The notes under the pieces: generated by a model
The model's input: the letters and a program-made list of their open reading frames with translations, nothing else
Told to the model about the DNA's origin: nothing
Database searches by the model: none
Made by a program: the position numbers and the translations under genes
Assembly: GCA_025455665.1 (NCBI GenBank)
Contig: JALOMC010000167.1
Location: 1-5,814 of the forward strand
Length of the DNA: 5,814 bases
Reading direction: 5' to 3'
Source: Chitinophagaceae bacterium
Lineage (GTDB): Bacteria; Bacteroidota; Bacteroidia; Chitinophagales; Chitinophagaceae
Shown here: in pieces, positions 1-5,814 of the stretch
How the letters are laid out: every line of letters begins with the position of its first letter
How positions within the stretch are numbered: the stretch's first letter is position 1

Positions 1-1
1 G

Positions 2-385
2 AAAGCGCTGCTGAGCTACCTGCTGCTGACGCTGCCAGCGCTGGCCTGGTGGCCGGTGTATGCTATATCGGCCGTGCTGGCGGTGGGCTGGAGCCTGCCA
101 GGCTTGCTGCTTTATTGGGCCCTGCAGCCCCTGCTGCGCCGGCATGCCGGCAGCCGTCGGGTGGCACTGCTGCACGTGCTGCTGCTGCAGGCTGTTACCC
201 TTGGCTGCACGCTGTTGGCGGCACTGCACATTACCCGTGGGGTGCGCTGGTGGGCGCAGTGGCAGCAGTTTTGGCTGTTTCCGGCGGCGGCCGTGGTGGC
301 CGCTACCCTGGCATGGCTACTGCCGGCTCGTCGCCCGGCGGCCGGTCCGCCTCCTCCTCAATCATTTTCCTCTCCATTCTCTTAA
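2..385 (+). CDS. Polytopic membrane protein of unknown function, C-terminal fragment (5' end outside window)
   Basis: The reading frame is open from the window edge to a TAA at 383-385 and gives 127 residues without a convincing internal start, so the gene begins upstream. I do not recognise the family. The fragment is very hydrophobic, with predicted membrane segments at about residues 1-15, 19-45, 54-77 and 87-107 of the visible part. Arg-rich loops (RRHAGSRR near 46-53) separate some of them. A short Pro/Ser-rich tail (PAAGPPPPQSFSSPFS) follows the last helix. No catalytic motif is visible. It lies 54 nt upstream of creD on the same strand, so it is probably co-transcribed with the creD/VIT/exosortase genes. 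The DNA is noticeably richer in G+C and CTG codons than the following genes, which fits Leu/Ala-rich membrane helices and need not mean transfer. The frame is well supported by its composition and by the clean stop before creD. The function is open. Confidence 0.72.
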   Translation, partial: KALLSYLLLTLPALAWWPVYAISAVLAVGWSLPGLLLYWALQPLLRRHAGSRRVALLHVLLLQAVTLGCTLLAALHITRGVRWWAQWQQFWLFPAAAVVAATLAWLLPARRPAAGPPPPQSFSSPFS

Positions 386-439
386 CAACCTATTCTGCAC
401 CAGGGCTGGTAGCTACCGGCCCACCAAAACCAATACGCC

Positions 440-1768
440 ATGAACATAACACTGAGCAAATCGCAACGCACCCTGCTAAAGGGCTTTACCACTGGCTTCC
501 TCATTTTGCTGATGCTGATACCAGCAGCTTTTGTGCATGAACTAATTGAAGAACGCAAGCAGCGCCAACAGGAAGTAGTAACCGAAGTAACCAGCCGCTG
601 GGCGGGCAACCAAACGCTGACCGGCCCTTACCTGCTGCTGCCTTACCGCACCGAGGTGCTGGTGAGCGGCAAACCCGCCATCGTGACAAAGCCCTGGGTG
701 CTGCTGCCCGATAGCCTGCAGGCCGAGGGCCAGCTGCAACCCGAAAGCAAGCGCCGCAGCATTTTTGAAGTAGCACTGTACCGCAGCCAGCTGCGCCTGC
801 GGGGCCATTTCAGGTTGGATGTGCTGACGCCCGAGCAGCGGGCAGCCATCGACTGGAGCAAGGCCACCTTGTGCATGGGCGTAAGCGACCTGCGAGGGAT
901 AGAAAACGAAGTACAGGGCCAGCTGGGTAGTTTGCCAGTGCGGTTTGAACCTGGCCTGCCCGATAACATGGTGACACTACGCGGCGTAAGTGCCGTGCTC
1001 AACTTGCAAGGGCAGGCGGCCGAAAAGCCGCTGGCCTTTGACCTGCCGCTACAATGCCGCGGTGCACAGCAATTGCAACTGGTACCACTGGGCAAAACCA
1101 CCCGCATGCAGCTGCAGTCTACCTGGCCATCGCCCAGCTTTCAGGGGCATTTTTTACCCACGCACCAAACCGATGCCAAAGGCTTTAAGGCCAACTGGCA
1201 GGTGCTGCATTTCAACCGCGACTTTCCGCAGCTATGGACAGACAAGGGTTATAGCGTGAATGAGTTTGCCTTCGGTGTGAGCATGCTGCAGCCTACCGAC
1301 CACTATACGCAAACCCTGCGCAGTGTGAAGTATGCTATTCTTTTCATCGGGCTCAGTTTCGCCTTTTTCTTTTTGCTGGAGCAGCTGATGCTGCGGCAGG
1401 TACACCCGGTGCAGTATGTACTGATAGGCATGGCTCTGATTGTGTTTTACACCTTGCTCCTGTCCATCGCCGAGGTATGGCAGTTCAGGGCTGCCTATGC
1501 AGTAGCTACAATAGCCACGGTGGGGCTGGTATCGGTATACACCCGCCAACTGTTTGGCAACTGGCGCAGTGCGCTGATGATCGGTGGTTTTTTATCGGCT
1601 TTGTATGGGTTCATCTACATCCTGATCAATCTGGAAGACAGCGCCCTGCTGGTAGGTAGCATTGGCCTGTTTGTACTGCTGGCACTGGCCATGTATGCCA
1701 GCCGACGCATACAGTGGTATGGCACTTCACCCCATCACCAGCGTGCCGATATCAGTATAGAGGGCTGA
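440..1768 (+). CDS. creD: CreD-family inner membrane protein (cell envelope integrity)
   Basis: This 442-residue protein matches the CreD family (E. coli CreD is about 450 residues) over its full length. The N-terminus has a short basic cytoplasmic segment and one membrane helix at about 13-33. It is followed by the family signature region ELIEERKQRQQEVVTEV and then W-x-G-x-QTLTGPYLLLPY. A large extracytoplasmic domain runs to about 290. The second signature, LQPTDHYTQTLRSVKYAILFIGLSF split around residues 286-308, leads into a C-terminal block of about five to six helices (298-318, 325-346, 350-370, 377-397, 402-420). In enterobacteria CreD is regulated by the CreBC two-component system and affects envelope integrity and colicin tolerance. 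Its biochemical activity is unknown. No CreBC genes are visible here. The ATG at 440 is chosen because the CreD N-terminus aligns from there. The leader is A/C-rich without a Shine-Dalgarno motif, as is usual in Bacteroidota. A 37-nt gap separates it from the VIT gene, which suggests one operon. Confidence 0.93.
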   Translation: MNITLSKSQRTLLKGFTTGFLILLMLIPAAFVHELIEERKQRQQEVVTEVTSRWAGNQTLTGPYLLLPYRTEVLVSGKPAIVTKPWVLLPDSLQAEGQLQPESKRRSIFEVALYRSQLRLRGHFRLDVLTPEQRAAIDWSKATLCMGVSDLRGIENEVQGQLGSLPVRFEPGLPDNMVTLRGVSAVLNLQGQAAEKPLAFDLPLQCRGAQQLQLVPLGKTTRMQLQSTWPSPSFQGHFLPTHQTDAKGFKANWQVLHFNRDFPQLWTDKGYSVNEFAFGVSMLQPTDHYTQTLRSVKYAILFIGLSFAFFFLLEQLMLRQVHPVQYVLIGMALIVFYTLLLSIAEVWQFRAAYAVATIATVGLVSVYTRQLFGNWRSALMIGGFLSALYGFIYILINLEDSALLVGSIGLFVLLALAMYASRRIQWYGTSPHHQRADISIEG

Positions 1769-1805
1769 TTTATTTCCTGTTTCATCACATCAACAACTAA
1801 ATCTG

Positions 1806-4304
1806 ATGCGCAAGTTTTTAAACCGATACGATTCGTTGTACATCACCGGCTGGGTGCTGTGTGTGGTGTCGGCAGCAGTTTATGGCATTTGGTCGGGCCA
1901 GGCCCATGAAAATGCTACTTTGGATAGCTTGTTTCTGTTGCATTACGTGACAGCTGCGTTTTACTTCGTTTCGCTGCTGGTATCGGGGCAGCTGCGCAAA
2001 GGGCGTGAGGGCTGGCCACATTTGCTGCTGCTGTCGGTACTCCTGCTCATCAGTGCCTATGCACTGAATACTAGTATGAATGTTTTTTATACATCGGTAA
2101 CCTGGCTACAGGCTGCACTGGTGTCTACTTGTGGCTTGCTGATGCTGTGTACCCTGCGCCTGCATTGGCCGCGGCGGATCGTTTTAGCCATGCTTATGCT
2201 TCTAGGCGTGGGCTTGGCGCTGCAAGCCTACCTGGTGCTTTATCTGCTGCCCATCTTTCCGGCGGGTATGCTGGGTGTGTTGGCATTGGGTATAGGCGTA
2301 CATGCATTTGCCCCGCTGCTACTGCTTATTTTTTCGGTACGGCCGCTGCGCCGGCTGGCTGCATCCTGGCCAGGCAGCATACGCATGTTTTGGGTGGGTG
2401 TAGCCGGTGCTTTGGCGATGGCTGTATTGTACAGTGTAATGTGGAACCGTAGGGCGCATGCACTGAATGATGCCTATCAGGCCGCGGCTGCGGGCCAATC
2501 GGGTACTGGCTGGCCTGCCTGGGTACAATGCTTGCAGCAACTACCGCCCGATGACCTGAGCCGCAAGCTGCTTCGTAGTAGCTGGCAGTACAATACCGCC
2601 GCCCATCACTGGATGGAAGCATGGGGCATTTTTGGTACGGGCAGCTGGAACGAGCAACGACTGCACGATCCACTGGTGGCTATTGCAGGCATTTTTGCGC
2701 CCCGGCTGTTGCCCGAGATGAAAGAGCAACAACAAATGCTGGCCGCCATGGAGGCCGGTCAACACAAAATGGAGGAGCGCCTTTGGAGCGGTCATGATTT
2801 GAAAACTGTCCGTATTCAAACGACGGCTCAGGTGTGGCCTTCGATGCGCCTTTCTTATACCGAATCAGTGTTTACCGTCAGCAATCCCCAACCCGGCCGC
2901 ACCTGGCGTGGCGAGGCCATCTATACGTTTCAGTTGCCCGAGGGCGGATTGGTTACCTCGCTATCGCTGTGGGTAAATGGGAAGGAGGAAAAGAGTATGC
3001 TGACCACGAGAGGAAAGGCCACGAAGGCATACAACACGATTGTGGGAGTAGAGGCCCGCGACCCATCGGTGGTGCACTGGCAAGAAGGTAATCGGGTATC
3101 GGTACGGGTATTTCCTGTACTAAAGAACGAGTCGAGGATATTCAAAATCGGTATTACAGCGCCACTACCGGTGGTGGGTGATCGGCTGGTGTTTCAGTCG
3201 TTCGATTTTGCAGGACCTTCGGCTGCCGATGCTCAGGAACATATTAGTGTGCAACTGATGGAGCCGGTGCAGGCGGAGGTGGAAACAGTAGCCCTAAAAC
3301 AAAATGCAGCCCAACAATGGTATAGCTACGAAGGCAAATACAAAGGTGGCTGGCAGCTACGCCTGCCCGTGGTGGCGGTACAGCTTAGAGCTTTTTGCCA
3401 TCAGGGCCAGCAGTACCAACTAAGGCCGTGGCAGCCAAGGCTTACCCCCACTGCTTTTGATGCAGTGTATGCCGACGTAAACCATGCATGGACCCGACAC
3501 GAATGGCTGCAGCTACAAAAACTGTGTGCAGGCAAGCCACTATGGGTGTATCAGCAGCAATGGAAGCAGGTGGTAAATGCCAATGAGGCTCAGCTGTTCG
3601 AAGCTTTGCATCAGCAGCAGTTTAGTTTGTTTCCGTTTTTTAAACTGCCCGATGCCCAGGTGCTGGTAGTAGCCAAAACAGCGGCCCACACACCGGCACT
3701 GAAACAGCTTCGGGAGAGCGGGGCTTACGAGCTGCTGAAGGCCAATGCAGTGAAGGAGCCACGCCCGGCACTGTACTTACTGGGCGATACCCCCGATTTG
3801 TACCTGCGTAGCCTGCGTGAACTGCGGCAGTTCAGGTACGACCATGGCAGCCTGCAACGGCTGGGCGAAATGCTACAGGCCGGCCTGTATACTGCCAATG
3901 AAGAAACAGACCATCGTATTGTGCTGCATGATGCGCAGCTGGTGATAGAGCGTGGGCCCTGTATCAACGCAGCGAAAGCCCCCGACCACCTCATGCGCCT
4001 TTACTATTATAATCAGCTGCTGCGGCAAGGTGGGCCCGCCCTGTTGGCCAATGACGATGCCGTGGATTCGAGCTGGTTGGCCATGGCAGAGCAGGCCCAC
4101 ATGGTATCGCCGGTAAGCAGCCTGCTGGTGCTGGAAACCCAAGCCGATTATGAACGATTTGATTTGAAAAAAGACCAACAAGGGCTGGATAATGCCAAGC
4201 TGCAATCGACTGGTGCAGTACCAGAGCCACATGAATGGGCCATGATCATTTTATTGGGACTGGTATTGTTGGGCTACTATCGGGCTAAGCTATGCGCCAG
4301 TTGA
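1806..4304 (+). CDS. XrtN-system VIT domain protein: exosortase substrate with N-terminal 7-TM region and PEP-type C-terminus
   Basis: This 832-residue protein is the likely substrate of the adjacent exosortase. Predicted membrane helices lie at about 12-30, 42-62, 71-90, 97-117, 125-148, 154-177 and 194-213. Basic loops (RKGREG, RLHWPRR, RPLRR) sit at alternate ends, so the main body should lie outside the cytoplasm. A VIT (vault/inter-alpha-trypsin inhibitor) domain spans about 335-456, with the typical pattern of a beta-rich segment, W-R-GEAIYTFQLPEGG, SLSLWVNG and RVFPVLKNESRIFKIGI. The region after it resembles the VWA part of VIT proteins, but the metal site is degenerate (DVNHAW at 557-562 where DxSxS is expected). 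Near the end are the family features MVSPVSSLLVLE (766-777) and DYERFDL. The C-terminus has PEP at 806-808, then EW, a hydrophobic helix at about 812-825 and a basic tail (R826, K828). The ATG at 1806 gives a complete first helix. The assignment to the 'XrtN system VIT protein' family is from remembered family descriptions. A relative of the MSEP-CTERM/XrtK substrates is the main alternative. Confidence 0.88.
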   Translation: MRKFLNRYDSLYITGWVLCVVSAAVYGIWSGQAHENATLDSLFLLHYVTAAFYFVSLLVSGQLRKGREGWPHLLLLSVLLLISAYALNTSMNVFYTSVTWLQAALVSTCGLLMLCTLRLHWPRRIVLAMLMLLGVGLALQAYLVLYLLPIFPAGMLGVLALGIGVHAFAPLLLLIFSVRPLRRLAASWPGSIRMFWVGVAGALAMAVLYSVMWNRRAHALNDAYQAAAAGQSGTGWPAWVQCLQQLPPDDLSRKLLRSSWQYNTAAHHWMEAWGIFGTGSWNEQRLHDPLVAIAGIFAPRLLPEMKEQQQMLAAMEAGQHKMEERLWSGHDLKTVRIQTTAQVWPSMRLSYTESVFTVSNPQPGRTWRGEAIYTFQLPEGGLVTSLSLWVNGKEEKSMLTTRGKATKAYNTIVGVEARDPSVVHWQEGNRVSVRVFPVLKNESRIFKIGITAPLPVVGDRLVFQSFDFAGPSAADAQEHISVQLMEPVQAEVETVALKQNAAQQWYSYEGKYKGGWQLRLPVVAVQLRAFCHQGQQYQLRPWQPRLTPTAFDAVYADVNHAWTRHEWLQLQKLCAGKPLWVYQQQWKQVVNANEAQLFEALHQQQFSLFPFFKLPDAQVLVVAKTAAHTPALKQLRESGAYELLKANAVKEPRPALYLLGDTPDLYLRSLRELRQFRYDHGSLQRLGEMLQAGLYTANEETDHRIVLHDAQLVIERGPCINAAKAPDHLMRLYYYNQLLRQGGPALLANDDAVDSSWLAMAEQAHMVSPVSSLLVLETQADYERFDLKKDQQGLDNAKLQSTGAVPEPHEWAMIILLGLVLLGYYRAKLCAS
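4215..4301 (+). other. PEP-type C-terminal sorting signal of the VIT protein
   Basis: These codons encode the last 29 residues of the VIT protein. They show the tripartite arrangement of exosortase targets: Pro-Glu-Pro followed by His-Glu-Trp, a hydrophobic stretch of about 14 residues (AMIILLGLVLLGYY), and a short basic end (RAKLCAS). By analogy with PEP-CTERM proteins, the adjacent exosortase would recognise the motif at the membrane and cleave near it. The Cys three residues from the end is an unusual addition. Cleavage itself is inferred. Confidence 0.85.
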
Positions 4305-5671
4305 TTGTACCATTTTATCAAAGAAATAGCTGGCAAAGCTTGCTGCAGTGGCATGGCCCTGCTCTGCTGAGTACCGTGGTGTTGATTGTTGCCAGCTATC
4401 AATACATTCCCTGGGCGGCTGGCTACTGGTGGCTGGGGCTGCTGACTTGCCTGTTGTGGAGTGGCCCTGCACGTGCAGCAAAATCCTCTGTACCGTGGTG
4501 GCCGCTGGCGGCTACGGGTGTGGCCTGGCTGCTACCTGCCGCTACCACCTTGTGGCTGGCCGGCTGCAGCTGGCTACTGTGGCAGTGGCGCTGGCGCCTG
4601 CATCCGGCAGCGCTGGTGGCAGTGCTGTTAATGTTACCCATTACCAACTATGCCAGTCAGGTGTTCAGCTTTCCGTTGCGCCTAAAGCTGACTACAGCGG
4701 CTGCCGGGCTTTGCCAAGTGTTGGGGATGCCGGTAAAGGCTATGGGAAACAGCCTTGTACAAGGCGACCAGCAGTTTACGGTAGATGAAGCATGCATGGG
4801 GCTGGCCATGCTGCAGTTGAGCTGGCTGGCAGCTTTGGTAATACTTTGGCTCATACAGCGCCAGCGCAGCATACAGGTAAATGGTATGGTATGGTTGGTC
4901 GGTCTGGTACTATTTGCGGGGCTCAACGTAGTAGCCAATCTGTTTCGCATTTTGTTACTTATCTGGTTTCCATTTCCGGCCGGGCACTGGCTGCACGAAA
5001 CCATGGGTTTGCTATGCTGGCTGCTGTATGTAGTGCTGCCGGGTAGCTGGCTATTGCATCGTTTTGCCAACTGGCGTGCCCGTGCCCATATTACTATTTA
5101 CCGACCGAAATGGCCGGCAGCAGCCCGCGGTTGGTGGGTGCCCTTGCTACTATTGGCGTTGGTGTTGGTGTCGCGGCATGCTTACCGCCAGGTATGGCAG
5201 AGCACCACGCTACCGCTGGTGCCAGCAGGCTACCAACTAGCCAATTTGCCCGATGGAATCATTCGACTGACAAATAAAAAGAGCTTGGTGTACCTGAAGC
5301 CGGTACGTGGCTTTTACAGCAGCGATCACAACCCGAGCATTTGCTGGCGTGGCAGCGGCTATCGGTTTGAGCAGGTGCAGCTAAGGCTGATGGCTGGTCA
5401 AACTATTTACAGTGGATCGCTACGCCGCGAGGGTGCCACTCTTCATACAGCATGGTGGTATCAGTGTGGTAGCGAAATCAGTATAAACCAATGGCACTGG
5501 CGATGGCGGCAGCTGCAGAGCGGAAAACAATGGCAACTGGTGAATGTAACGGCTGCCAGTGCCACCGATTTGGAAGAGATGCTGCGTCAGTGGATACCCA
5601 AAGACGATATCATACCCACTGCTGCACAGCCTGCACCGCCAGCTGAAAGCGCTGGTCATAGTCGCCGCTGA
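4292..5671 (+). CDS. xrtN: Exosortase N (XrtN), exosortase core fused to an EpsI-like C-terminal domain
   Basis: This 459-residue membrane protein has the exosortase core at about residues 20-260. It has several hydrophobic helices (about 23-40, 45-56, 68-95, 105-119, 174-189, 197-218, 236-255). The region FPLRLKLTTAAAGLCQVLGMPV leads into the catalytic-Cys motif VDEACMGLAML (Cys168). The conserved Arg is in NLFRI (Arg219), and the conserved His is in GHWLHETMG, with His235 favoured and His232 close by. These match the Cys/Arg/His set of exosortases, membrane transpeptidase-like enzymes that process PEP-CTERM-type signals. After a further helix at about 281-294 comes an extracytoplasmic domain resembling EpsI/DUF3485, with HNPSICWRGSGY at 346-357. 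Its start overlaps the VIT gene by 13 nt in another frame, which suggests translational coupling and a dedicated enzyme-substrate pair. The last 20 codons lie antisense to the neighbouring ATPase gene and encode a Pro/Ala-rich tail. The N type rather than another exosortase class is inferred from partner and architecture. Confidence 0.88.
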   Translation: MRQLIVPFYQRNSWQSLLQWHGPALLSTVVLIVASYQYIPWAAGYWWLGLLTCLLWSGPARAAKSSVPWWPLAATGVAWLLPAATTLWLAGCSWLLWQWRWRLHPAALVAVLLMLPITNYASQVFSFPLRLKLTTAAAGLCQVLGMPVKAMGNSLVQGDQQFTVDEACMGLAMLQLSWLAALVILWLIQRQRSIQVNGMVWLVGLVLFAGLNVVANLFRILLLIWFPFPAGHWLHETMGLLCWLLYVVLPGSWLLHRFANWRARAHITIYRPKWPAAARGWWVPLLLLALVLVSRHAYRQVWQSTTLPLVPAGYQLANLPDGIIRLTNKKSLVYLKPVRGFYSSDHNPSICWRGSGYRFEQVQLRLMAGQTIYSGSLRREGATLHTAWWYQCGSEISINQWHWRWRQLQSGKQWQLVNVTAASATDLEEMLRQWIPKDDIIPTAAQPAPPAESAGHSRR

Positions 5672-5814
5672 TATCGGCCCAAGGCACCCGTTGCTCGGTC
5701 ATCATTTCGCGGTAGATATGGTACAGCTCCTGGCGGGGCCGTTCGTCGGGGTATTCCCGTAGCTCATCTTGTACCCATGGCAGGTCGGGGCGGCACAGCA
5801 GGTACAGGTCGTAG
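5610..5814 (-). CDS. NadR-like P-loop ATPase/kinase, C-terminal fragment (5' end outside window)
   Basis: The reverse strand is open from the right edge to a TGA (complement of 5610-5612) and gives 67 residues. The fragment begins YDLYLLCRPDLPWVQDELRE and ends with PWADISGDYDQRFQLAVQAV. This resembles the C-terminal part of the AAA/P-loop ATPases related to the ribosylnicotinamide kinase domain of NadR, which share the Y-D-L-Y-L-L-x-x-x-D-x-P-W-x-x-D-x-L-R-x-x-P pattern and an ISGxYxxRF element near the end. The Walker A region and any substrate-defining part lie outside the window, so the activity cannot be assigned: a nicotinamide riboside kinase or an uncharacterised ATP-binding protein are both possible. 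The gene converges on xrtN and overlaps its 3' end by 62 nt. It is probably a separate transcription unit and not part of the sorting system. Confidence 0.8.
   Translation of the reverse strand, partial: YDLYLLCRPDLPWVQDELREYPDERPRQELYHIYREMMTEQRVPWADISGDYDQRFQLAVQAVQQWV

Noticed and set aside
150..210. CTG/CTGCTG runs resembling a microsatellite
   Set aside because: They are irregular Leu codons within membrane helices and not a uniform tandem repeat.
49..540. 163-codon open frame on the + strand, partly between the first gene and creD
   Set aside because: It overlaps the membrane-protein frame and the creD start in another frame. Its composition (Gly/Ala/Arg-rich, then a switch) is that of an out-of-frame shadow, and it has no recognisable domain.
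643..1107. 154-codon open frame on the - strand
   Set aside because: It lies wholly antisense to well-supported creD and is rich in Ser/Arg/Cys, as expected for a shadow of G+C-rich coding DNA.
1769..1805. Possible promoter in the gap between creD and the VIT gene
   Set aside because: The gap is T/A-rich, but I see no TAnnTTTG-type -7 element with a matching upstream TTTG. It reads better as an A-rich translation leader.
3873..4232. 119-codon open frame on the - strand inside the VIT gene
   Set aside because: It is antisense to the conserved VSPVSSLLVLE/RFD region of the VIT protein. It has no domain resemblance.
4348..4788. 146-codon + strand frame within the exosortase gene
   Set aside because: It is an out-of-frame reading of the membrane-helix region. 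The xrtN frame carries the catalytic motifs.
5621..5655. Short inverted repeats (e.g. GCTG/CAGC) near the end of xrtN as a possible terminator
   Set aside because: The stems are only about 4 bp, have no following T-run, and lie within overlapping coding sequence.
5559..5762. 67-codon + strand frame at the right end
   Set aside because: It runs antisense to the NadR-like ATPase fragment, whose protein sequence is recognisable, so this is a shadow.

Overview
The window looks like chromosomal DNA from a Bacteroidota bacterium, most likely from the Chitinophagaceae and relatives. This rests on the gene content (CreD, a VIT-domain protein with a PEP-like C-terminus, and an exosortase of the XrtN type), on A-rich leaders without clear Shine-Dalgarno sequences, and on the family resemblance of the proteins. 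Assignment below phylum is inference. Nearly all of the sequence is coding. I found no RNA genes, CRISPR arrays, insertion sequences or phage genes.

Layout: (1) 2-385 (+) is the C-terminal part of an unrecognised polytopic membrane protein. (2) 440-1768 (+) is creD, an inner-membrane CreD-family protein. (3) 1806-4304 (+) is a large VIT-domain protein with seven predicted N-terminal membrane helices, a big extracytoplasmic region and a C-terminal PEP-type sorting signal (Pro-Glu-Pro, hydrophobic helix, basic tail). (4) 4292-5671 (+) is an exosortase with the Cys/Arg/His catalytic set, fused to an EpsI-like C-terminal domain. Its start overlaps the end of the VIT gene by 13 nt. (5) 5610-5814 (-) is the C-terminal end of a convergent NadR-like P-loop ATPase/kinase gene, whose 3' end overlaps the exosortase gene by 62 nt.

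Together genes 3 and 4 form a dedicated protein-sorting pair: one processing enzyme beside its single apparent substrate. This matches the described but experimentally little-studied exosortase N (XrtN) system of Bacteroidota. CreD and the upstream membrane protein are co-directional with short gaps (54 and 37 nt) and probably belong to the same transcription unit, which suggests a cell-envelope role. The biological purpose of the system is not evident from the sequence. The convergent ATPase is probably an unrelated neighbour.
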